Source: Deltaproteobacteria bacterium (lineage in GTDB: Bacteria > Desulfobacterota > Desulfobacteria > Desulfobacterales > JAFDCJ01). Taken from it: a DNA stretch of 11,084 nucleotides. The notes beneath the pieces were generated by a model. The model saw only the letters and a program-made list of their open reading frames with translations, was not told the DNA's origin and did not search any database. Where the stretch lies: the NCBI GenBank assembly GCA_019310665.1, contig JAFDDW010000230.1:1-11084 (forward strand), in the 5' to 3' direction. Positions 1-4,996 of this stretch are shown here, piece by piece (within the stretch, counting starts at the first letter, position 1; every line of letters starts with the position of its first letter). A program made the position numbers and the translations under genes.

Positions 1-117
1 GCCCCTACCACCTTGTCCCTGTGGTGCGGGGGTTTGGCCTTTAGGGCCGCATTTTCCCATGCTGCGTCCCGTTTTCGGGCCCTGGCCCTGGGGGCCTGTT
101 CGATCTCCCTGTGGCAT
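1..117 (-). CDS. DUF5320-type Gly/Pro-rich small protein (3' end outside window)
   Basis: The first 39 codons read MPQGDRTGPQGQGPKTGR..., the Gly/Pro/Gln-rich opening I associate with the small DUF5320 family, whose members start MPRGDRTGP and often have a Met/Gly-rich, Cys-containing body. Met20 and Cys23 are visible. The start is the ATG at 117-115, preceded on the minus strand by a strong AGGGAGGTG ribosome site (about 124-133) six bases away. It lies 48 bp downstream of the DUF134 gene on the same strand and is probably cotranscribed. This pairing is common in anaerobes, often near dinitrogenase iron-molybdenum-cofactor-like proteins, none of which is in view. The function of the family is unknown to me. 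The C-terminus lies beyond base 1. Confidence 0.72.
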   Translation of the reverse strand, partial: MPQGDRTGPQGQGPKTGRSMGKCGPKGQTPAPQGQGGRG

Positions 118-165
118 GTTGCTCACCTCCCTTCATAGCGTTAATAGCTATTTGTTATTTGTCTA

Positions 166-546
166 TTAAGGTTTATCAGGGTTCGGATTTCCACGTCCGC
201 CTCCACCACGTCCACCACCACCATGTCCTCTGCCGCCTCTTCTGCGGCGCCGGTGCATCCCCCGGAATTCATAGTTTCCGCCCTCCACTTTCAAGGCTTT
301 TCCGGTTATCAGCGCCTCGGCAACAATACTGCGTGCCCCGGCCAGAATGCGGCCATAGGTCTGTCGGGATACCTCCATCATATTGGCGGAGGCTTCCTGG
401 TCCAAGCTCTCAAAATCGCTCAGCCGGATGGCCTCCAATTCTTCAACGGACAAGAAGAGTTCACCGGTTACGGGAACCCCCTGGGGTACAAAAGCGGCTA
501 TGGCCGGATAGCCGGATACAAATCGCGGTTTTTTGGGACGCGGCAT
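166..546 (-). CDS. DUF134 (UPF0251) family HTH protein with RGG-rich tail
   Basis: This 126-residue protein matches the DUF134/UPF0251 pattern. It has an MPRPKKPR start, a VEELEAIRLSDFESLDQEA segment (about residues 34-52), a sigma-70 region-4-like helix-turn-helix around residues 48-80 (ASANMMEVSRQTYGRIL), and a KVEGGNYEF segment at 86-94. The family is predicted to bind DNA, but a function is not established. The last 28 residues (about 99-126) are almost entirely Arg and Gly with a short Pro end, an RGG-like basic low-complexity tail where relatives often carry other Gly/Met/Cys-rich tails. The ATG at 546 has GGAGAA at 560-555 upstream. It is the first gene of a leftward pair with the DUF5320-type gene and has a well-formed promoter at 581-609. 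Autoregulation is possible because paired palindromic sites flank that promoter. Confidence 0.88.
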   Translation of the reverse strand: MPRPKKPRFVSGYPAIAAFVPQGVPVTGELFLSVEELEAIRLSDFESLDQEASANMMEVSRQTYGRILAGARSIVAEALITGKALKVEGGNYEFRGMHRRRRRGGRGHGGGGRGGGGRGNPNPDKP

Positions 547-571
547 TATTGGTATTCTCCAGTTATGGTCA

Positions 572-635
572 TTTGATCATAATATAATCCATGTTTTTAG
601 TGGTGTCAATAAATATTTTAGTCTTATGATCATAA
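572..635. promoter_or_regulatory. Paired TGATCA-centred operator-like sites flanking the promoter
   Basis: A perfect 12-bp palindrome TTATGATCATAA lies at 624-635, just upstream of the -35. A near copy, TTTGATCATAA, lies at 572-582 over the -10 and transcription start. The TGATCA centres (629.5 and 576.5) are 53 bp apart, close to five helical turns, so both face the same side of DNA. This arrangement suits a repressor binding two sites. Which protein binds is unknown; the DUF134 HTH protein encoded immediately downstream is a candidate by inference only. Confidence 0.5.
581..609 (-). promoter_or_regulatory. Sigma-70-type promoter for the DUF134/DUF5320 pair
   Basis: On the minus strand a perfect -35 TTGACA (609-604) is followed by a 17-bp spacer and a -10 TATATT (586-581, five of six consensus bases). 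The predicted start of transcription near 574 leaves a leader of about 28 bases before the DUF134 ATG. This is read from the sequence; no transcript data are available. Confidence 0.7.
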
Positions 636-792
636 TTAGACGTCTCGGTATTTGTTTCCCACAGCGGTTGATTTGGATTCGTATTGATTATTTCGGGTGA
701 ACCTTTTACAATCATCTCTACCTGCGGTTGCCTGGAGCTGTTCGGGTTTCCGATTTTTACCAAAATAGATGGGCCAAAAAAGGGGTGTTCAA

Positions 793-1575
793 ATGAGAAG
801 AAAAATCAATCTTGAAGGCGACTACGATTTTTTTTCAGGCCAAAAAATCGGGAATATTTTACTGCTTGGCCTAAAGAAAAATCTTATGTTTCAGGTAACC
901 AATTTGGGCGCCAAAACGATGTTTTTAGACTATCTGGACCTGGTTTCGGGAAGCGATTCATTGAAAGTCGTTGTGATCTGGGGCTATCCCGCTAAAACCG
1001 GGCGCAATGAATATAAGGAATTTTATACCCAGGTTATCCAGTCGATATTGGATGTCAATGCGGTGTACAAGATGTTCAACGCCGTCGATCAGTGCATCCT
1101 GAAAATCATAGAGATGAGTCAGATTGTTATTCATGCTGACAGTGGCAATGTCCTGCCACTGTTCCTAAACATCAGCCTGGCCTGTGATTACCGGATTGTG
1201 GCCGACAACACCCTGTTTCAAAATCCCTGCCTCGAGTTCGGCCTGGTTCCCAAGGGCGGGGGCGCTTTTTTTCTGTCTAAAATTATGGGCAGCAGTAAGG
1301 CCTACGAATTCTTGCTGTCCGAAGAAGATATTGCAGCTGAAGAAGCCTTAAGACTCGGGCTGGTCGACAAGATTGTTCCCCTGGAGGAACTTCGTGAAGC
1401 CGCCCTGACAAAAGCCGAGGAATTCGCCTGCAAACCGGCCCGTTCCCTGAAGTGCATCAAACGTTTGATAAACTTTTCGTTAAAAGATCTCCTTGAGTAC
1501 CTTGAATTTGAAACAGATGAGCTTACGAAAATGATTGGACCTTTCGGCGACGGTCTGACCAAAGATATTCGTTAA
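793..1575 (+). CDS. Divergent enoyl-CoA hydratase/isomerase (crotonase) family protein
   Basis: The C-terminal half is clearly crotonase. In numbering from the chosen start, there is ACDYRIVADNTLF around 130-142, LEFGLVPKGGGAFFLSK around 147-163 with Glu148 at the usual catalytic-Glu position, and AAEEALRLGLVDKIVP around 181-196. The N-terminal half is divergent. The usual first oxyanion motif (AGxDL) reads KTGRNEY, and the AxGGGxxL motif before ACD reads SGNVLPLFLNI, so the Gly-rich loop is absent. Ordinary hydratase activity is therefore uncertain; a specialised or non-hydratase crotonase is plausible. The length of 260 residues is normal. I chose the ATG at 793 because AGGGGTG (781-787) sits six bases upstream, while the in-frame ATG at 769 has no ribosome site. 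The gene is convergent with the ligase beta gene, with stops nine bases apart. Neighbours also handle acyl-CoA. Confidence 0.82.
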   Translation: MRRKINLEGDYDFFSGQKIGNILLLGLKKNLMFQVTNLGAKTMFLDYLDLVSGSDSLKVVVIWGYPAKTGRNEYKEFYTQVIQSILDVNAVYKMFNAVDQCILKIIEMSQIVIHADSGNVLPLFLNISLACDYRIVADNTLFQNPCLEFGLVPKGGGAFFLSKIMGSSKAYEFLLSEEDIAAEEALRLGLVDKIVPLEELREAALTKAEEFACKPARSLKCIKRLINFSLKDLLEYLEFETDELTKMIGPFGDGLTKDIR

Positions 1576-1583
1576 TATGAGTG

Positions 1584-2261
1584 TCACGATTGCTGAAGGA
1601 CCACCAGGGCATCCACCGCCACGGGTTTGCCGCCGGAAATAATCACGGGGTTGATGTCGATCTCCTTGATACTATCATTTTCGATCCCGATTTTTCCGAT
1701 CGTTATCAGCATCTCCGCCAGCATATCTTTATCTGCCGCCGCCATACCGCGGATTTCTTCCAGGATTTTGCAGGCCTTGATTTCCCCCATCATGTCCAAG
1801 GCATCCTGCTTTCCCAGGGGTGCGACGCGAAATGCCGTGTCTTTTAATATCTCGGTAAATATTCCCCCCAGACCAAACATCACGCAGGGACCGAACTGAG
1901 CGTCACGGGTCAGTCCCATCACCAGCTCGCGCTGTCCTTTGACCATCTGCTGGACCAGAACAGCCCCGCCTGAAGCACCATTCATGGCGGCGCTGATTTC
2001 CCTGAATGCCGTAGTGGCCTCTTTGTCATTTCTCACGTCCACCCGGATCAGGCCTTTTTCAGTCTTGTGAGCAATCTCCGCCGAGCAACCTTTGATTACC
2101 AGCGGATAGCCGAGTTGGCCGGCGGCCTTAAGAAGGCCTTCCGGACTGTTGACCAGTTCCTCGCGGGTAACCGGCAGATTGTAAGCGGCCAGAACTTGTT
2201 TGGACTCGTATTCTGTCAGGATGGATCGACCTTCTTTGAGCGCCTGGTTTAGAATTTTCAT
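1584..2261 (-). CDS. acdB: Acetate/acyl-CoA ligase (ADP-forming), beta subunit, ATP-grasp
   Basis: The 225-residue product fits the stand-alone beta subunit of ADP-forming acetyl/acyl-CoA synthetase, which interconverts acyl-CoA + ADP + Pi and acid + CoA + ATP. Visible motifs, numbered from the chosen start, are LTEYESKQVLAAYNLPV (about 15-31), PLVIKGCSAEIAHKTEKG (about 53-70), the ATP-grasp strand VQQMVKGQRELVMGLTRD (about 103-120), FGLGGIFTEILKD (about 129-141) and EIDINPVI (about 200-207). Length agrees with archaeal and bacterial beta subunits of about 230 residues. I prefer the ATG at 2261: its ribosome site GGAGG (2272-2268) lies four to six bases upstream and overlaps the alternative ATG at 2273, which lacks a site of its own. 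No alpha subunit (CoA-binding and His-phosphorylated part) is in the window, so the partner must be elsewhere. Substrate cannot be told. Confidence 0.85.
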   Translation of the reverse strand: MKILNQALKEGRSILTEYESKQVLAAYNLPVTREELVNSPEGLLKAAGQLGYPLVIKGCSAEIAHKTEKGLIRVDVRNDKEATTAFREISAAMNGASGGAVLVQQMVKGQRELVMGLTRDAQFGPCVMFGLGGIFTEILKDTAFRVAPLGKQDALDMMGEIKACKILEEIRGMAAADKDMLAEMLITIGKIGIENDSIKEIDINPVIISGGKPVAVDALVVLQQS

Positions 2262-2347
2262 CTTTGCCTCCATTGCGAGTTAGTGGTACACGCTGGATAA
2301 GTTTTAACCATCTGTGGGCCTCTCTAAGTTCCTTATCTTTTCCCATT

Positions 2348-2362
2348 CAACATTCGATGTTG
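2348..2362. repeat. Short inverted repeat (6-bp arms, 3-bp loop)
   Basis: CAACAT and ATGTTG are perfect inverted arms around TCG, about 87 bases upstream of the acdB-like start on the minus strand. It could be an operator or a fragment of a dispersed intergenic repeat; no second copy is present in the window. Confidence 0.3.
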
Positions 2363-2546
2363 GACCATCCTTTCAGTGTTCGACCTGCCCGCAATGCCTT
2401 GAAACTGGTGTGAGGCTGATTTAACCATTTGATTTATATATCCATGTTTACACCAACCCATCGTACTATGCATGGCAGACGGGTGTTCATTTTTTAGTTA
2501 ACTCCTCATATGAAACTACATTACCAAAGTTTCTTTTTCGATTAAA

Positions 2547-2566
2547 CCGGCCGTTTTTTTGGCCGG
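2547..2566 (-). terminator. Possible weak intrinsic terminator
   Basis: CCGGCC and GGCCGG form a 6-bp GC stem with an 8-base loop, about 57 bases past the stop of the leftward FAD-subunit remnant. On the minus strand it is followed only by TTTAAT rather than a long U-run, so it may be a weak terminator or just a hairpin. Confidence 0.3.
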
Positions 2567-2622
2567 CGGCTGGGCTGACACCTGAAACCTCTCCAGTCCA
2601 GAAACCTTGAACCTCTGAACGG

Positions 2623-2940
2623 TTACGGCGAATGAGCTAATTCACCAACCAAATCCTCAAACATGGCGGCGATCATTTTTTTACGTACCGGCACCGGCAC
2701 ATACATCCGGGATACAGGCGCCGCCTCTTCGTACACCATCCGGATCGCTGCTTTTACTGTATCAGCGCTAATTCCCTTTTCGATCAATAACGCTTCGGCC
2801 CTGCGGCTGCGGACCGGTTGGGTTGACACCCCGTTCAGGGCGATGCGGATGTCTTCCACCCCCGGGCCGTTTTCCCTGATTCGCATGGCCAGGGTGGCGA
2901 TGGCGAAGTCCACCGCACCGCGAATGCTTTTTTTTAAATA
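2623..2940 (-). pseudogene. 5'-truncated FAD-binding subunit of a xanthine dehydrogenase / hydroxybenzoyl-CoA reductase-type enzyme
   Basis: The open frame gives about 106 residues that match only the C-terminal domain (CO_deh_flav_C type) of the FAD subunit of molybdenum hydroxylases. It reads DFAIATLAMRIRE, then VEDIRIALNGVSTQPVRSRRAEALL, then an alpha-helical stretch and a PVPVRKKMIAAMFEDLV end typical of the family C-terminus. The N-terminal FAD-binding domain (about 170-180 residues in intact relatives of about 280-290) is absent. The first available start, GTG at 2913, has no convincing ribosome site and lies inside the conserved DFAIA region. Upstream sequence from about 2941 is AT-rich and unrelated, with a stop in frame near 2985. 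I read this as a deletion remnant. No molybdopterin or iron-sulfur subunit is nearby. Which hydroxylase it came from cannot be decided from this domain. Confidence 0.7.
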
Positions 2941-3067
2941 TGAACGAACATTATTTTGAGACAGCTTCCCGGTTATCTTACATCATAACAGTCTATTAAG
3001 AATAGTTACTTATGCTAGCACTATAAAGCAAGTTCGATTTTATGGAAACCTTATCTTTAATTAATAT

Positions 3068-3095
3068 TTGTGATTGAGGCTAAATATGTTATAAA
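3068..3095 (+). promoter_or_regulatory. Candidate promoter of the acyl-CoA ligase gene
   Basis: TTGTGA (3068-3073), a 16-bp spacer and TATAAA (3090-3095) lie in an AT-rich stretch 36 bases before the ligase ATG. The -10 matches at five of six bases, the -35 at four of six. AT-rich context makes chance matches likely. Confidence 0.4.
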
Positions 3096-3131
3096 TCAAT
3101 GGTTCCATTTCAGAACAAACAAGGAAAATAA

Positions 3132-4697
3132 ATGATCAAGTCAATGAACATTGCGTGGTGGGTCAGGCGCTGGAGCGAATTGCATCCCAATAAATCCGCG
3201 ATCATCTTCGAAGATAATAAAACCAGTTATTTAGAGCTTCACCAAAAAGTAAATCAGGCCTGCTGCTGGCTGCAGTCCCTGGGAATCGAAAAGGGAGATC
3301 GGGTTGCGGTTATGTTGAGCAATTGTCCTGAATTTCTTGAGCTCTACCTGGCCTGCTCGACACTGGGGGCCCTTTTTGTGCCCATTAATTACCGGCTGGC
3401 AGCACCGGAACTGGATTATACGCTTACGAATTCTCGACCACGGCTCTTTGTATTTGGAAAGGAACACAGCGAAACCGTTTTGAGTCTAAATTTGAACCAC
3501 CGCAGGCTCTTGATGCTGCTGGCCAGTATACCTGAATGCTCAAGTTCCGGTGACATCCTCGATTATCAAGCCGAGGCAGCCGGCTGTGAAGGGCAGCGCC
3601 CTTTTCTCACCGAATCCATGGCTCCGGCCACTCCCGAAGAACCCCACGTTATCATGTACACCTCCGGGACTACCGGGCATCCTAAAGGTGCGGTACTTTC
3701 CCATCTCAAAACTTTTTTCAACTGCCTGAATGCTGATATTTTTTTTAAACTCCATTTCGATGACGTCATGCTTGTTGTTTTGCCCCTTTTCCATTCCGGT
3801 GGGCTTTTTATCCAGGCCTCACCGGTTATCTATAAGGGGGGTACCCTGATCATTCATTCCAGTTTTGACCCCCACCGGGCCTACGGGGACATCCACAAAT
3901 ATCGGGTCACCAAATTTCTAGGGGTCCCGACGGTCTATAAATCCCTGGTCAAGGTGGAATCGGAAAAAAGAGCCGCCAATTCTTCTTTAAAGGTTGCCGC
4001 CATCGGCGGTGAAAAATTAACGCCGGAGCTCATGGCCCAATTCAGAGAAGCCGGGTTCTCCCTGCGCCAGATCATGGGCCAGACCGAAACTTCCATACTT
4101 TTATGGGCCCATGAGGATGATGCCGTGCGTAAACCCGGCTCGGTGGGCAGGCCTGTTTTTCATGCCGACGTGAGGATTGTTGACCGGCAGATGCGGCCGT
4201 GCAAACCCGGGCAGGTGGGCGAAATCGTTGTCCGGGGTTCTATTATGATGACGGAATACTGGCAGGACCCGGTTAAAACCGAAGACACCATCCGGGGCGG
4301 GTGGCTGCACACCGGGGACCTGGCCCGCCTGGATGAGGATGGCTATTTTTATCTGATCGACAGAAAAAAAGATATGTTTATATCCGGGGGTGAAAATATC
4401 TATCCGGCTGAGGTAGAAAGAGTTTTACGGAATCATCCGGGGATTGAAGACATCGCCGTCATCGGTGTCCCGGACGAATCCTGGGGGGAGGTCGGGGTTG
4501 CGTTCGTGATGACCAAACAGGGTGTGGTGCTAACCCCCGAAGATGCGATCGGGTTCTGTGACGGACAACTGGCGCGCTACAAATGGCCCAAACACGTCAT
4601 TTTTACAGATGATTTTCCCCGCACCGCTCTTGGAAAGGTGCGTAAAACTGAACTGAAACAGCAATATATAGATAGAATGCAATCCGTGAGATTTTAA
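3132..4697 (+). CDS. AMP-forming acyl-CoA synthetase (fatty acid/aryl-CoA ligase class)
   Basis: This is a complete 521-residue ANL-superfamily ligase. It activates a carboxylic acid with ATP to acyl-AMP and then forms acyl-CoA in the cytoplasm. The phosphate-binding loop is YTSGTTGHPKG (176-186). The A5-type motif is seen as IMGQTE (314-319), the A7 motif as WLHTGDLARLDEDGYFYLIDR (391-411) with Asp396, the hinge region as KKDMFISGGENIYPAEVE (412-429), and the adenylation lysine as Lys502 in PRTALGKVRK. All key residues seem intact. Length is typical of medium- and long-chain or aromatic acid ligases; the acid is not predictable by eye. The ATG at 3132 has AAGGA at 3121-3125, six bases upstream. 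It follows the FAD-subunit remnant divergently and is followed after 24 bp by the Yip1-like fragment. Confidence 0.93.
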   Translation: MIKSMNIAWWVRRWSELHPNKSAIIFEDNKTSYLELHQKVNQACCWLQSLGIEKGDRVAVMLSNCPEFLELYLACSTLGALFVPINYRLAAPELDYTLTNSRPRLFVFGKEHSETVLSLNLNHRRLLMLLASIPECSSSGDILDYQAEAAGCEGQRPFLTESMAPATPEEPHVIMYTSGTTGHPKGAVLSHLKTFFNCLNADIFFKLHFDDVMLVVLPLFHSGGLFIQASPVIYKGGTLIIHSSFDPHRAYGDIHKYRVTKFLGVPTVYKSLVKVESEKRAANSSLKVAAIGGEKLTPELMAQFREAGFSLRQIMGQTETSILLWAHEDDAVRKPGSVGRPVFHADVRIVDRQMRPCKPGQVGEIVVRGSIMMTEYWQDPVKTEDTIRGGWLHTGDLARLDEDGYFYLIDRKKDMFISGGENIYPAEVERVLRNHPGIEDIAVIGVPDESWGEVGVAFVMTKQGVVLTPEDAIGFCDGQLARYKWPKHVIFTDDFPRTALGKVRKTELKQQYIDRMQSVRF

Positions 4698-4708
4698 TCC
4701 GTATAGCA

Positions 4709-4833
4709 AAAGGAGGCAGTCATGGCATCACTTACAGATCGGATGATACGGGCAGCAAAACTGGATGTAAGCCTTTATGAAGAGGTCGAAGCGGACAAAG
4801 GAGCCATGGGGCAGGCCATGGGAGTGGTCATTC
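4709..4833. repeat. Direct repeat copy A of a 125-bp near-identical pair
   Basis: Bases 4709-4833 match 10960-11084 with a constant offset of 6,251 and a single difference (G at 4719, A at 10970). The shared block includes the ribosome site and the first 37 codons of the Yip1-like gene. Sequence upstream of 4709 is unrelated to that upstream of 10960. Confidence 0.95.
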
Positions 4834-4948
4834 AGAGGTCGAAGCGGACAAAGGAGCCATGGGGCAGGCCATGGGAGTGGTCATTCTTTCCAGTGTTGCT
4901 GCAGGAATCGGAACTATTGACCCGATAGGGATAAAGGGGTTTTTTTAA
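4722..4948 (+). pseudogene. Broken 5' fragment of a Yip1-like membrane protein gene
   Basis: The ATG has a strong AGGAGG (4711-4716) and the product opens MASLTDRMIRAAKLDVSLYE, which resembles the start of Yip1-domain proteins of Desulfobacterota (recalled, not searched). A perfect 53-bp tandem duplication (4781-4833 and 4834-4886) shifts the frame, so the actual reading frame ends at 4928 as a 68-residue chimera. With one unit removed the protein would continue GVVILSSVAAGIGTI, a first hydrophobic segment, and stop at 4946-4948 after 57 residues, still far shorter than a multi-spanning Yip1 protein. So both a frameshift and a 3' truncation are seen. The first 114 bases around its start are repeated perfectly at the right end of the window. 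Confidence 0.65.
4781..4886. repeat. Perfect 53-bp tandem duplication (2 units)
   Basis: Unit one is 4781-4833 and unit two 4834-4886, identical over all 53 bases; each starts AGAGGTCGAAGCGG and ends GTGGTCATTC. Because 53 is not a multiple of three, it frameshifts the gene that contains it. A third identical unit occupies the last 53 bases of the window (11032-11084). Confidence 0.95.
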
Positions 4949-4996
4949 GGAATTTTTTCATAAACAGCGCCGTCAAGGCGGAAGATGGGAGGGGTA

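Larger units (their letters stand above)
2274..2622. other. Intergenic stretch without a gene
   Basis: I see no supportable gene in these 349 bases. They hold the leader of the leftward acdB-like gene, a short perfect inverted repeat CAACAT-TCG-ATGTTG (2348-2362), a GC hairpin at 2547-2566, and a degenerate short-period run of CCTTGAA/CCTCTGAAC-like words around 2581-2620 that looks like decayed repeat sequence. Confidence 0.5.

Noticed and set aside
569..763. Leftward 64-codon frame upstream of the DUF134 gene
   Set aside because: It begins with TTG without a ribosome site and covers the DUF134 promoter and operator-like sites; no recognisable motif.
769..792. Upstream ATG of the crotonase gene
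   Set aside because: No ribosome site before 769, while 793 has AGGGGTG at good spacing.
4709..4886. CRISPR array or insertion-sequence ends
   Set aside because: The repeats are tandem or coding duplications without spacers, terminal inverted repeats or a transposase gene.
4969..4981. CGCC-GTCAA-GGCG hairpin before the phosphatase gene as a terminator or riboswitch
   Set aside because: Only four base pairs, no U-run and no further structure.
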